From positions 36,310,997-36,374,996 of the forward strand of contig JAFMSR010000006.1 in the NCBI GenBank assembly GCA_022818135.1: DNA of 64,000 nucleotides, written 5' to 3'. The notes below the pieces were generated by a model. That model was not told the origin of the DNA. It was given only the letters and a program-made list of their open reading frames with translations, and made no database searches. Positions 1 to 11,850 of this stretch are shown piece after piece. Source of the DNA: Saxidomus purpurata. Its lineage: Eukaryota; Mollusca; Bivalvia; Venerida; Veneridae. How positions within the stretch are numbered: position 1 is the stretch's first letter; the number at the start of each line of letters is the position of its first letter. The translations under genes and the position numbers were made by a program.

Positions 1-474
1 GAACGTATATAAATACAAGATTTGAAACAACTGAAAACTCCAATCGCATATTTAAGGCATTCGTGTAAATAAGGAATAACTAACCGGATTTTCCGATGCA
101 AAACAATATTCTGAATAAAATCCCACTCCAAATTGCATCGAATACGGTTGAATTAAGAGAATTTCGAGGAAAAACACTTGTCACTTGCGCACAAATCAGA
201 TTTAGTATATACATGAAGTTATAAAAATAGGTTCCCCGCATCGCAGTATATGAAATAGCGTGCGCGGGGTACCATTACGTTTACAGCGGGGATTTTGTCT
301 TGTGGGAATGCTATATATAGCGGTAAATTTGAAAGCAGATTTATAAATAAAACCTAGAGATCGAACTGTACATTTTTATTGCCTAAAGTTTTCGAATCGT
401 TACTATTTTTAGAAACAGTATAGGTGAGATGTGATAGAGGAAATCGATTTGTTTCAAATCTTGTATTTATATAC
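1..474. mobile_element. MITE-like element with 26-bp inverted ends
   Basis: Positions 5-30 (GTATATAAATACAAGATTTG and following) and 449-474 are perfect inverted complements of each other over 26 bp. The interior shows no coding potential. This is the layout of a short non-autonomous DNA transposon. The outer left boundary may lie at or just before the window start, so the TSD cannot be judged. Confidence 0.55.
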
Positions 475-1064
475 ATTGTCACCATAAACATGTGATCAGT
501 AGGTAAGTAGAATAAGGACTTGCATTTGTAATTGGTTACCTAACACGCAGTTGTAGGCCTAAGGGGATGAGGTCCAGACCCCAAGCATCTGTGCAGTAAA
601 CGTGTTATGAAAACGTGCTATATTCAAAAGTGTAATACGTCACTTCATACGTTCATCAATGAATATTTCTCATTAACAATAACAACTTGTATTATTATTA
701 AGAATGAAAGTAAAATGAAATGAAACACAGTTAAACTGAGCTAACTAGCTGATGTTAACTGCAGCTTACATTCACTATGTACAATCATTACATTAGACAA
801 GATAATTAATGATTACTGTTACAAAGTAATCATACAATGGCATTTGAAAAAGATTTAAAACAAAAACAAATTGCCCTGATTCTTCGATGAACTTACAACA
901 AATTCAGCTACTTTGAAATTTACGACAGCTTGGAAACGAAATCATAATATGAAACAAAATAGCTTACAAAATCTTTTACTGAAAAGAATCTCTCCACAGA
1001 CAAACTACTGTGATAAACCTTAATTCTAACATGGATAAATAATTCCAATATTGTAACACCGTAT
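475..1064. other. Unannotated AT-rich intergenic DNA
   Basis: I see no gene, RNA gene, inverted end or tandem array here; only AT-rich sequence with scattered in-frame stops. Confidence 0.5.
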
Positions 1065-2172
1065 GCATCGCATATTTAAAGCGTTATACAGTATTCTAAA
1101 AGCATTTCAGTCATGTAGAGCGTTTCTGATTTAGCTATGTACATACAAATAATAGTTTATGCTTGATCTGCACGAAATTTACGATTTTTACAAGTGATTG
1201 TGCACAACACCACAGGGATATGAAGTAGTGCTCGCTGAATTCTATATACTTGTACCGGACCAGTGATCTTTTAATTTCTGTATTTTGTAATTCTAAAATA
1301 AGTTGCACTAGTTCAATTGCAGTAGGGTGTTGTCTTTCATTTTATTAATGGACGTTAACAGAAGATATCTTCTTTATGCAGTGCTCCTTCCTAAAAAATC
1401 CAATTCAATTTTCGGTGACTAGCAGTTTTTCTCACCACTCTATTAATCAGAAAGTCATATATTGATAGAAGCCAACAATTTCCCTTGTTAACAGAACTCT
1501 GTTATTCTTTAAAGGATTGTACAAATTTGGCTTCTATGTCAATGGTAGGCACTGCAAGCATTGAAATCCGCACAATGTTGCGCATATTTTATCGAATATT
1601 TTCGCATAATGTACAAAACTGTCCGTTGCCTAAATTCAGTGGCGACTGAGATAAGTAGCATCCAGCAAGTGGTGCAAAAGATGTCAGATTGCACAATATA
1701 TTTCATCCTATGAATGAGCCAAATGATCAGTTTCATTCTTGTAACAGGAACTTCCATGTCATACGTATCAAATTTGTTTTGATAAAGATGGTATTGTATG
1801 TAAAGCGAGTCGAGATTTCCGGGCTCTCTAAATTATGGCAACAGTTCAAGCTAATGACAGAGGCTTATATTTTCATACATGTGTCCCACCGGGGAAATAT
1901 TCATCCCCACCGACACCGTGTCTTACGTCGTCACGTAAGAGAGACGAAAATTTCGCAAGATTAACAGAATTATTATTAGATACAGAATAATGGTAGAGCA
2001 CTCTATAAGAAAGATTAAGTCGAATAAGTCGATAATCTGTATAAAGCCCAATTCTTTGCATTTCTTTCCGCAGGTAATTTAGACATGTGTTTGTTTGATC
2101 AAACACCAAAAATGCTTACAGGTCATGTTTTTAAGTCGCAAACCCCTGTGGTATTTTATAATTTTGTTATTC
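1065..2172. repeat. 1.1 kb dispersed repeat, copy A
   Basis: This stretch matches 4764-5866 in the same orientation along its whole length, with point differences and small indels. Shared landmarks are GCATCGCATAT at the start, GTGTCCCACCGGGG near the end, and CGCAAACCCCT followed by ATTTTATAATTTTG at the end. No intact reading frame is conserved between the copies, so it is probably a non-coding dispersed repeat rather than a gene. Confidence 0.7.
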
Positions 2173-3145
2173 AAAGTTGTTTTATACCCCCGAAACGAAG
2201 TTTGTGGGGGGGGGGGGTATATTGGAGTCACCCGGTGGTTGGTCGGTCGGTCGGTCGGTCGGGCGGTCCGTTGTATTTTCCTTGTCCGGAGCATAACTTG
2301 AAAACCACTAGTTGGAATTCAATACAACTTCATACAATGGTCAAGCACATTGAGAGGAAGTGCAGTGCACAAAAACCATAACTCCATCTTGAGTAATTAC
2401 AGAGTTATTGCCCTTTGTTACTTTTCCTTGTCCGGAGCATAACTTGAAAACTACTGGTTGGAATTCAATACAACTTTATACAATGGTCAAGCACAATATG
2501 AGGAAGTGTAGTGCACAGGAACCATAACTCTATCTTGACTAATTACAGTTATTGCCCTTTGTTAAATTTCCTTGTCCGGAGCATAACTTGAAATCTACTG
2601 GTTGGAATTCAATACAACTTCATACAATGGTCAAGTACATTGAGAGGAAGCGCAGTGCACAGGAACCATAACTCTTTTTTGACTCATTTTAGAGTTATTG
2701 CCCTTTGTTACTTTTCCTTGTCCGGAGCATTTCTTGAACACTACTGGTTGGAATTCAATACAACTTCATACAGTGGTCAAGTACATTGAGAGAAAGTGCA
2801 TTGCACAGGAACCATAACTTTTTCTTGACTCATTACAGAGTTATTGCCCTTTGTTACTTTTCCTTGTCCGAAGCATATCTTGAAAACTACTGGTTGGAAT
2901 TCAATACAGCTTTATACAGTGATCAAGTACATTGAGAGGAAGGGCACTGCACTGTAACCATAACTCTTTCTTGACTCATTACAGAGTTATTGCCCTTTGT
3001 TACTTTTCCTTGTCCGGAGCATTACTTGAAAACTACTGGTTGGAATTCAATACAACTTCATACAATAGTCTAGTACAATGAGAGGAAGTGCAGTGTACAG
3101 GAACCATAACTCTATCTTGACTAATTACAGAGTTATTACCAAGAA
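2169..3145 (+). repeat. Cassette of six ~145-bp tandem units with CGGT run
   Basis: The 5' part reads TTTT then ATACCCCCGAAACGAAG and a G run (about 2207-2218), so it can fold into a C-stem/G-stem hairpin. A (CGGT)n stretch follows at about 2238-2264. About six units of ~145 bp then follow, each starting near CCTTGTCCGGAGCATAAC and ending near GAGTTATTGCCCTTTGTTAC. The same unit vocabulary (TCCGGAGCATAAC, AGTGCAGTG, AGAGTTATT) occurs in the array at 28869-31450. A T run near 3160-3182 follows. I could not find the usual 3' hairpin, so this copy may be 3'-truncated. Confidence 0.75.
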
Positions 3146-3790
3146 CAATATCTCTATTTTAGTTTTTTTTTTTTTTTTTTTTGCAAGGTATTCTGTTACT
3201 ACGAACTTCCTCAGTTTATAAAGCAGTCTTTCGGGGGTATCAATCACATTTAGTGATAGCTCTAGTTTTATTATATTTGAGTCGCCGGTTTTCATTGCAA
3301 ATATGAAGTAAGATTTCGTTTACGTTTACGTTTCAGTTTAAGTTAGAAACGTAATTCGTAAATGTAATACGTACTTCGGAAATAAATTGGGGGATTTCTC
3401 AAACAACACAACTACCAACTTCAAGTTCTGTTTCGGCGGGCGTTAATTTTGGCTTTATTGATTGTGACAAATGAAAACAACGCAAATGTATAGCGCTGCA
3501 GTATACCGTCATGTTACCTTAAAATTCAAAAGAAGATGTAATGGCTGCATCATGATATGATTGTTACTGGATTGTGAGAAAAAATAAGGAATATGATTAA
3601 TATGATTTTATATCATTATTTAATTTCTTTTACATGTATTACTGACGAAAACAACAGAAAACTGCTCATCATTAGTAAATTATTAGTTCTGACCGAAAGT
3701 ATAAACTAATAATTGAACTGATACTAGTATGCAGTGGAATCCGTAATTTTACAAAACGAATATAATGCCTAGTGTCTCTGATATGGCAAG
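3146..3790. other. Intergenic DNA, no recognised feature
   Basis: A run of about 20 T near 3160-3182 is followed by AT-rich sequence. I see no gene or repeat boundary. Confidence 0.45.
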
Positions 3791-3794
3791 CCAA

Positions 3795-3901
3795 TTTACT
3801 ATTCAATCAAAAAAGAGAAATATCCTAGAATAGGGTAAATATTTTTTAAATTCAGAGATATCTCTCTAAATTAGGAGAGATCTTACTTTAGACAGACAGA
3901 C

Positions 3902-3944
<43 letters not shown>

Positions 3945-4580
3945 TCTCTCATAGTAGAAAGATATCTCTAAAATGATGTTAAACAAACAGACATCTCTCA
4001 AAAGTAGAAAGATATCTCTAAAATGATGTTAAACAAATATCTCTGTAAGGAGAAGAGATATCTCTTTAAGTTCAGGAGATATCTTTCTGTGATACAAAGA
4101 TATCTCCAAGCGTGAAAGAGAGACATCTCTTTTACTATTTAACCAAAAAAAAGATATATATCTCTGATTTAATAGAAACATCTCCTAGAATAGTGGAGAT
4201 ATCTTTTAAATTCAGAGATATCTCTTTAAATTTAGAAATATCTTTCTTTTAATACAGATATCTCTCAGGTTTGAAAAACATATCCAAATACTAGAGATAT
4301 CTCATTACCGTGCAGAGATATCTCACCTACATCAGAAGATCTCTCTGAAAAGAGATATCTGTTTGAAAACAGAGAGTTATCTCTTAAACTTAGAACGATA
4401 TCTAAGATATCTTAGAAAGATATCTCACAAATAATGTTAAATAGGCATCTCTGTAGATATCACTTAAAGTCCAGGAGACATTTTTCAGTGATACAAAGAT
4501 ATCTCTTAGCGTGAAAGAAATATCTCTATCAAAACGAATTATATCTCTTTGAAATTATAGAAATATCTCTTTTTGGAATA
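3795..4580. repeat. AGATATCTCT-rich array
   Basis: About 790 bp are filled with copies and near copies of the self-complementary core AGATATCT, mostly as GAGATATCTCT or AGATATCTCTT, at irregular spacing of roughly 20-40 bp. Some longer units repeat, such as ATGATGTTAAACAAA and the pair of CAGTGATACAAAGATATCTC stretches near 4090 and 4490. A (GACA)n microsatellite is embedded. It does not code. Confidence 0.75.
3891..3944. repeat. (GACA)n microsatellite
   Basis: About thirteen GACA repeats with one interruption near the start. It sits inside the AGATATCTCT-rich array. Confidence 0.9.
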
Positions 4581-4763
4581 AATAGTTAAATGGCTTGCAA
4601 TACTCTCAGAATTTAACAGCTATTGTGATAACCTTACGTCAAAAGAGTGGTAGTGGATTTAAACATCTTTTCTGTCCGCGATATGCCTTACAGGATATTT
4701 TGGCGGTTGTTGCGATTTCGGCAAGTTTACGACTACGCATATTCAAAACAGGTGAAACTATTT

Positions 4764-5866
4764 TGCATCGCATATCTAAAGCGTTATACAGTATCTAAAA
4801 ATCATTGCAGTCATGATTTAGCTATGTACATACATGTTACATTCTATTATGTATATTCTACGCTTGATCTGCACGATTTTTACAAGTATGATGTGCACAA
4901 CACCACAGGGATACGAAGTAGTGCCCGCTGAATTCTGTATACTTGTACCGAACTAGTAATCTTTTAACTTCTGTATTTTATAAATAATTTGCCCTAGTTC
5001 AATTGCAGTAGAGTGTTGTCTTTCATGTAATTAATGGACGTTAGCAGAATATGTCTTCTTTTTGCAGTGCTCCTTCATAAAGAACAATTCAATTTTCGGT
5101 GACTAGCAGATTTTCTTACCACTCTGTTGATTAGAAAGTCATATATTGATAGAAGTCATAATTTCCCCTTGTAAACAGAACCCCGTTGTTCTTTATAATG
5201 ATTGTGCAAGTTCGGCTACTATTTCCATATTAGGCACTGCAAATGCAAGCATTGGAATTCGTACACTGTTGCGCATATTTTATCGAATATTTTCGCATAA
5301 TAAATATTGCCTACGGTAAATCAGCGGCGACTGAGAAAAATAGTATCCAGCAATTAGTGCAAAAGATGACAGATTGCACAACATGCTTCATCCTATGAAT
5401 GAGCCAAATGGTCAGTTTCATTCTTGTAACTGGAACTTCCAAGTCATACGTACTAAATTTGTATTTGTTGATAAAGATGGTATTGTATGTAAAGCGAGTC
5501 GGGATTTACAGGCTATCTTAATGATGCACAACAGTCCAAGCTAATGACAGAAGCTTATATTTTCATATGCATGTGTCCCACCGGGGTAAAATTCATCCCC
5601 ATCGACACCCTGTCAGATGTGACGTAATAGAGACGAAAGTATCGCAAGATAAACAGAGTAATTCTGAGATACTGAATAATAGTAGAGCACCCTATAAGAA
5701 AGATTAAGACGAATAAGTCGATAATCTCTATAGGGCCCAATTCTTGACATTTCCTTCCGCAGGTGATTTAAACATGTGTTTGTTTAATCAAACAACAAAA
5801 TTGCTTACAGTTCATGTATTTAAGTCGCAAACCCCTAAGGAATTTTATAATTTTGTTATTCACAGC
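4764..5866. repeat. 1.1 kb dispersed repeat, copy B
   Basis: Same-orientation relative of 1065-2172, offset by about 3.7 kb. The shared part ends at CGCAAACCCCTAAGGAATTTTATAATTTTG. Downstream the two copies diverge: copy A runs into the cassette at 2169, copy B into unrelated sequence up to the hAT at 6125. Confidence 0.7.
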
Positions 5867-6124
5867 TTTTGTATTACATTAGAGAAAGTCCCCGTTCAGT
5901 TTAAGTTAGAAAGGCCTAATACAGACTTTGCCGTTTTATCTTTTAAAGGTTGCACTCTAAGCTTTCTAGAAAACACGTCAATATGGAACAGAAGAAATCG
6001 CACTCCATCATTTTCCTTAGACAAATTACCCATACATGTACTAAGCAAATCAATATCCATCATTTCATTGATGCTACTCACACAAACTTGCGCCGTCTTG
6101 GTTCGATGTCAAACTTGTTTTTGA

Positions 6125-7409
6125 CAGACCTGGGGTGATTACTTGTAAAATTTAAATGATTTTATTACAATTACTTTGCTTAAAACATGTAATCATTACA
6201 TTACAATTACTTCTGTTTTTAATTGTAATCATTACATTACTATTACTTTAGTGATGTAATCTGATTACAATAGATTACATTTGATATTACATGTAAAAAG
6301 CAAGTTTTGCAGTTTCATAACTGAAAATAAAATTTTATGTCCATACATTTTAAAAAACTTTCTTTTTAAACTTGATTTACCTCAGCAGGTAAAATGCTGA
6401 TACACATTGAATGAACTATGTACAATAGATAATAATCATATGATTATTTTCATGGCAATGTTCATGGCAGCCTTTAAATTCCCTATTTATAACTAATATT
6501 TACACCAGTCAATATATTTAATTCATTTAAAATTGAATTGCATTTGATCATCAACAGATCCTTAAAGGTTTGAGATTTCAATGGACATCCTGTTACACAG
6601 AACATTTTCTCTACAGGGGCAGAAGATGCAGGGATTGCAAGATATTTGTTAGCATGTTTGTTTACAGGTCCATTGGTATGTTCAGGCAAAAATGAAGTTT
6701 TTAGAGTTGTTAAGGGTTTCCATATCATAAGAAAATGTATGTTCATTAATCACCAAGTTATAAGCAATGATCTGTACTGAACTACCATTTCCACCCCTCC
6801 CTCTATCTGCAATTATCAAATATATTGTACAAATTAAGGAGACCCTTAAATGCACATTGGAGTGAGACCAATTATGAATTATGTGCAATGTATTTTCATA
6901 CAGGTTTAAGACTGTAGCACCTGGTCATAATGACTATTTGCCTAAGGCCTGATCTGACCCACTGTCCAATATACAAACAACACCTTTCAATATCATTTGT
7001 AAATAGAGTGATAATTACTACATGTGCACATATAATTGATGTTTACTAGGCCTTTTTTTACTAATAGATTAAATTATTTAATTTCAAACTGTTAATTATG
7101 CTCCTATATACTGAGTGTCTAACTATCTTTTATCTATTAAATATAAGGTTGGGTAGGGATTTAATATTTCTTTATACCCATAGATGATAGATGACTTCAA
7201 CTAAAAATAATAAAAATTAGGGTTTTATCCACATTTTATTTTATACACCTTTAAAAAAGGTACATGTAATCATAATGTAATCAGAAAGTAATCAGGATTA
7301 CAGGTCAAATTTTCATGAGTAATGATTACATTACAGTAATTGTTATCAGTTTTAGGAAAGTAATCATTACATCTGAATACAATTACTGATTACGATTACC
7401 CCAGGTCTG
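6125..7409 (-). mobile_element. hAT transposon remnant with perfect 8-bp TSD
   Basis: The left end reads CAGACCTGGGGTGATTAC; the reverse complement of the right end reads CAGACCTGGGGTAATCGTAATC. The flanks 6117-6124 and 7410-7417 are both GTTTTTGA, a perfect 8-bp target-site duplication as expected for hAT elements. Inside, the - strand retains the C-terminal hAT dimerisation region (separate entry). The element is 1285 bp, too short for a full hAT transposase, so it is internally deleted or decayed. Confidence 0.92.
6483..6746 (-). pseudogene. hAT transposase C-terminal (hATC dimerisation) fragment
   Basis: The - strand frame contains the stretch KYLAIPASSAPVEKMF, the hallmark of the hAT-family C-terminal dimerisation domain (A/P-SS-A-x-x-E-R/K-x-F). 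It ends with LLMIKCNSILNELN, which fits the domain's last helix. Only about 85 residues survive and there is no RNase H-like catalytic core in this element, so it is a transposase relic. The first residues of the open frame, upstream of the domain, are probably not native. Confidence 0.85.
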
Positions 7410-7675
7410 GTTTTTGAAGTGAGTAAGAGTCTTGTTTTTGAAGGCAGTCTTTGATAAACTGAAGACTAAATTTACAAGGATAGTCTTTTTTCAGGACTTG
7501 GAATAGTTTTGCTGCTCCGGCATAAGACGCCGGAGTTTGTAAGTCATAATAATACTTCTTCAACACATCCTTCCTTGTCACGTGCTTTAGAAAAAGCATA
7601 TATGTAAAACTCATTGTTTTTAACCAGCGCCTACACATAATCTTCATAGTGAAGGAGTGTAGTATTAAATAAGAA

Positions 7676-7694
7676 GAAGAAGAAGAAGAAGAAG
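7676..7694. repeat. (AAG)n microsatellite
   Basis: Six consecutive GAA/AAG triplets. It lies just upstream of LINE debris. Confidence 0.85.
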
Positions 7695-7849
7695 TCCGAT
7701 TATTCGATGATAACTGTACGTGATACCGCACCATCAACAGCCAAGGAGACCATGTTACATTACAAAAAGATCTATATATATATATAAACTAGAGTCATGG
7801 GCGAGTAACTTGGGCATGAAATTAAAGCGGAACAGTGCAATTCCATCCA

Positions 7850-8062
7850 ATGTACACACTCTTTTTTCGTGCGGACTGTTTCCGAGTGGAACAACCTGGA
7901 AGACCCGGTTGTGTGTGCCCAATCAGTTGAGGGCTTCAAAACAGCTCTCATCCGCAGACAGTAGCCTCTCCCTCCCCGTTGCCAATAGATGCCGTAACGG
8001 GCCCTGCACCTTAAACATCCAGATCCAGAAGCAAATATATACCGCTTTTATAAAAGGCTACT
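7850..8062 (+). pseudogene. LINE ORF2 C-terminal fragment
   Basis: One frame reads ...RTVSEWNNLEDPVVCAQSVEGFKTALIRRQ then a stop. This matches the usual end of CR1/Jockey-like ORF2 proteins (F/Y-PRT-x-x-EWN-x-L, then FK-x-A/S-L). The 5' part of the element is missing. It is a 5'-truncated or broken retrotransposon copy. Confidence 0.65.
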
Positions 8063-8069
8063 GGTGCTG

Positions 8070-8456
8070 ACAAACTTTCTGTAAAATTATTAAAATTAAG
8101 TAAACCCACACTTGTGGAACCAATAACAAACCTGATTAACTATTCTATCTCTACTCAGACTTTCCCAAATAAACTAAAAAAACACATGTAACACCGCTTC
8201 ATAAGAAAAATGATACAATGACAAAGTCAAACTATAGACCAGTTAGCATTTTGTCTCAGACTGTTCCTTCTCAAATTTATGAAAAAGTATTGGCTTCTCA
8301 ACTTTCAGAATATTTTGATACTGTTTTTGACAAGTTCCTGTGCGCTTTTCATAGCCAGATTTATATGTCTGTTGATCTATAGTGGGTTGTAAGATATGTT
8401 AATTGTAAATGTCTTGCCGACTCAAAATAATATTATCTTATCTTATCTTATTCAGC
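8070..8456 (+). pseudogene. LINE reverse transcriptase fragment with (TTATC)n tail
   Basis: The translation contains VTPLHKK followed by KSNYRPVSILS and then IYEKVLASQLSEYFD. These correspond to the first conserved blocks of a non-LTR reverse transcriptase (PLxKK...NYRPISLL...K..E). The reading soon meets stops. The segment ends in repeats of TTATC (about 8436-8456), typical of a LINE 3' tail, so an internally deleted LINE copy is likely. Confidence 0.6.
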
Positions 8457-8959
8457 CCTCTAAGATGCATGCAGTTTATTAGTTGAAAATTTCATAATTA
8501 CCATAAAAATATAATTATCATACACTCAGGTACTTAGGCCTATTAAAGAATTCAGTGGCAACACATTAAACACAAAAATAATAGAGATTTTGATTTATCT
8601 CACGCACTACTGGACATTTCCAACTTAATCGGAATCGTAATCTGATTTTGAATCGGACAATTGTTCACTGAAGGTTAGGGGACATCTCACCATTATTGGG
8701 TCGATTGTTAAAATCGAACCTAAGTTAACAGAGTATATCGGCCCCTTACGGCCGAACGCACAACATACAAACAAGTAGTTCCATATAAACAGTTGTTAGG
8801 CATTATAGCGATTTCTGTTTTCAAAATTATATAGTAATAAATCTAAATAATTTAAAACATTTCAGAATAGAATAATATTATTTCGTTGTTATTCTTTAAA
8901 TGTGTAATTAATCGTAAATACTATTAATGCGCGAACGAACGACTTGGATATACAAATTT

Positions 8960-9440
8960 ATAAGAACTCGTTTTTTACCTATTACTCTATAGTCGGCGGA
9001 CATAGAGCAGTTGGTAGAGATGCTGGAAATCGAAATGCGCTGACTTACTGCGGCGGACGCGAGTTCGAAACCCATCTAATACAGTATTTTTTTTGCATTT
9101 TCTTTTCTGTTTTACTTATAATTTTAAGACTTTAAACCATTTTCAATGTTTTACAGCAAATAATCATAGAAAACTTCATTCATGTCAAACTTATAAGGAT
9201 AATGTTAATAAGACATACTGTATACATATTATTCGATAACAGTAAAGTTCAGTCAGTAGTCGTGTCAGGTTTTGCTTGTACAACCAGAATTGGTTTCCTT
9301 GGGTTCTTTTGGGGCCATGCCTCAACATCAATCATCACCAATTTCTAGAATATTTACATGTCAGTTTTGTTTGTGGGCCCGCTGTGATACTTTGTATCAC
9401 TGTTTTCTTGTTCAGTTATTAATTTACTCTGTGTCTTCTT
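8960..9440 (+). repeat. tRNA-like-headed dispersed repeat, copy 1
   Basis: The 5' part contains an A-box-like TAGAGCAGTTGGTAGAG and a B-box-like GAGTTCGAAACCC, as in tRNA-derived heads, but with an insert that spoils a tRNA fold. The body then matches 10440-10820 and 42430-42935 (shared AAACTTCATTCATGTC, GGTCTCCTTG/GGTTTCCTTG, GCCATGCCTCAACATCA). It ends in a hairpin GTGATACTTTGTATCAC followed by TGTTTTCTTGTT. Confidence 0.65.
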
Positions 9441-10269
9441 TGATCTTGCTCATTGTTCAGTTTTTGCCTACAATTTAGGATAGGAATTTATTTTGTATTA
9501 TTGACACAATACACTCAACCCTATGGGCAAATCCCATAACTTTTGAATGACATTAAAAGTTGTGCAAACTTTGAATTTTCAGTTCAGGTTTGTAAAATTC
9601 CACTTCTCAGTTACCATTCACAGCTATGATACTTTATAGGGTAGTTGAACATACATGCAGTCACTAAATGCAAAAGGTAAGCACATGGGTTCCTATCAAA
9701 AGTAAAGTTTACACATATGGTTAAAGGTCAAACTCTGTGGACATTTGTGTCTCCAGTTTGTTGATAACTTTACTCATGCATGGGTTGCCCTGATATTTAC
9801 ACATGTATGTGTACAGTCTGTGTTGTTCAGAGACAATCGACCCTCCAGCACTTTCAGTCCTTTGATTCTATCTATTACAAAATTGTTCAATATCGGAAAT
9901 AAATTTAGGACAAAATAAACAAAACCGTGTTCAAAGTGTAAATGTATTTCGACTACGTAATGAAATTTATATTAATCAGTTCAATTATCTTGGAGACCCA
10001 TTTATTCAAGAAAATGCAGTACTGTACAAGGCATAAAAAAATCTAGATAGGAATTTGCAAAAATCGATTGAAAATGCTGGTTTTACGGCACGGCTACACA
10101 CTATGTTTATATTGCAATTTCAAAAGCGTTTGCAACGCTTTATTATTTGGTAGCGTATTATTTCAAATCTGCAGATACACGTGACAGGAATTTATGCTCG
10201 AACTTTTTATATGACTATACGTTCTAAGATAAGTTATTTTCATACATTTTCAAGAACTTTATTTTTTTA

Positions 10270-10830
10270 CCAAAATCCGAGAGCGAGCAGCTTTAAGCAC
10301 TAGATCGAATTTATGCGTCTCTCTTCATTGAAAAATTGAGGTTCTTCTGAAATGAAAACTGTAGACACAGTCTATTTTTCTTTTTTCTGGAAACACAAGT
10401 TCATTATTTCGATGCGTCTCTTTATAAGCTTATCCCTCCCACCGTTCTAGTCGGTCTCCATAGTGAAGTGATGAAGTCGTCTACTTCTACGAGTGGAGTT
10501 CAAATCCCATCCAAACTCATTGTTTTTCTTACTTTTTCTTATGTTTTACTTATCTTTTTCAGCTTTTTAGCCATTTTAAAATGTTTTACGACAATAATCA
10601 AATAAATCTTCATTCATATGAAACTAATAAGGATAATGGCAATGAAAAATTTAGTAGATACTACAGGCCAGTCCGTAGATGTGGTGTCGTGTCAGTTTCT
10701 GCTTGTTCATCCAGAACTGGTCTCCTTGAACTCTTTTGGTGCCATGCCTCAACATCAACTATCACCAATTTCCAAAATATTTACATGTCAGTTTTGTTTG
10801 TGGGCTTGCTTGTTTGCATCTACTACGATT
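10270..10830 (+). repeat. tRNA-like-headed dispersed repeat, copy 2
   Basis: This matches 42095-42870 including the leader AAGCACTAGATCGAA and ATGCGTCTCTCTTCATT, the head ending GAGTTCAAATCCCAT, and the body GCCATGCCTCAACATCA. Unlike copies 1 and 3 it lacks the terminal GTGATAC hairpin; similarity stops after TTTGTTTGTGGGC. Confidence 0.65.
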
Positions 10831-10932
10831 TGTGGGTGTAGTGCGTGAAACAACAGTAGCCGCTCTTGTTTGTTCTGATGACTGTATAATTCATGCGAAA
10901 TAACATCAATAGACCAAACGGATCCGGGAATT

Positions 10933-11142
10933 TTGATGATCTTCTTTTATGTAGGAGAAATCGTGCGAGTACGCGGTGCGATCGTTATCAGTCGTGATGA
11001 AGATGGTCGAAGGAGAAGAGCCACCATGTCGGAGGCGACGACTTTCCAATCTGATTATGAGCTTTACCATGCATTTATGACAAAGCATTTGACGTGCATT
11101 CTCAATAAATTGAGTCCCCCGGACCGTTTATTAAATTACTGA
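10933..11142 (+). other. Exon-like open frame inside the 2.7 kb element
   Basis: A TTATGTAG acceptor-like sequence precedes an open frame reading ...EIVRVRGAIVISRDEDGRRRRATMSEATTF... that ends at a TGA/TAA-rich stretch near an AATAAA-like CAATAAATTG. The base composition is richer in GC than the surroundings. It could be the last exon of a decayed element-encoded protein, or chance. I recognise no domain. Confidence 0.25.
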
Positions 11143-11364
11143 TAATAATTCAAAGTATTTTCATAATATTTATACGATTGGAAGTATGTCTGCTTTTTCA
11201 CGATAATCCTGAACATGTCTGATATTTACCAATTATTAAGTAAAATGAAAATAAACAACCATTTCATAACGATGAGATGTCCCCCATTCTTCAGCCGTGA
11301 ATTGTCCGATTCAAAATCAGATTACGATTTCGATTAAGTTGGAAATGTCCACTGGTATGAATGG

Positions 11365-11850
11365 GAAAGGTTTATTCCCCGGAAATATACGGAAAACCCG
11401 GAAAAGTTTACGAAAAACCCGGAAATCATTTAACATGTTATAAAACCTTCATTTTTTGTCCGACTGAACTAAAACAGGTATCATTGTAGGGGTGACGCTC
11501 TGACGTTTGCACATATATATAAAGCATTCACCCAAATTAAGTAGTTATTTCACAAAAACCTTGGCAATGTACGGTGTTTTTGGCTATTTTTGTCGCAATT
11601 TTTCAAAAAATGTAAAACCCGGAAATCAGAAAGCATGTTCCAAAGACAACATTTGTCACCTGACTGATATAAAACTGGTATCATTGTAAAGAAGGCGTTC
11701 TAACGTTTCCAAATATATATGATGCATTAACCTAAAGTAAGTAGTTATAACACAAATACCTCTGCAAGGTAAGGAAATTTTGCTTATTTTTTTGTTTCAA
11801 TTTTTCAAGGAATATAATTTTCTAATCATGTTTCTTTTTTGTAAGCACCT
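11365..11850. repeat. Left arm of a foldback-like inverted repeat
   Basis: Roughly two ~225-bp units, each with ACCCGGAAATCA, CAAAGACAACATTTGTC, CTGATATAAAACTGGTATCATTG and AACGTTTCCAAATATATATG. The reverse complement of 15660-15960 carries the same landmarks in the same order. The two arms are therefore inverted relative to each other around a ~3.1 kb centre. Confidence 0.65.

Larger units (their letters stand above)
8611..11351. mobile_element. 2.7 kb DNA element with long inverted ends
   Basis: The left end starts TGGACATTTCCAACTTAATC and the reverse complement of 11351 leftwards starts the same way. About 52 bp are nearly identical (one mismatch, G/A, at position 22), then similarity fades out by about 85 bp (shared GGGGACATCTCA). 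Inside are two copies of another hairpin-ended repeat (8960-9440 and 10270-10830) and an exon-like open frame near 10933-11142. No clear TSD is visible and no transposase motif is recognisable, so the superfamily is unknown. Confidence 0.7.
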
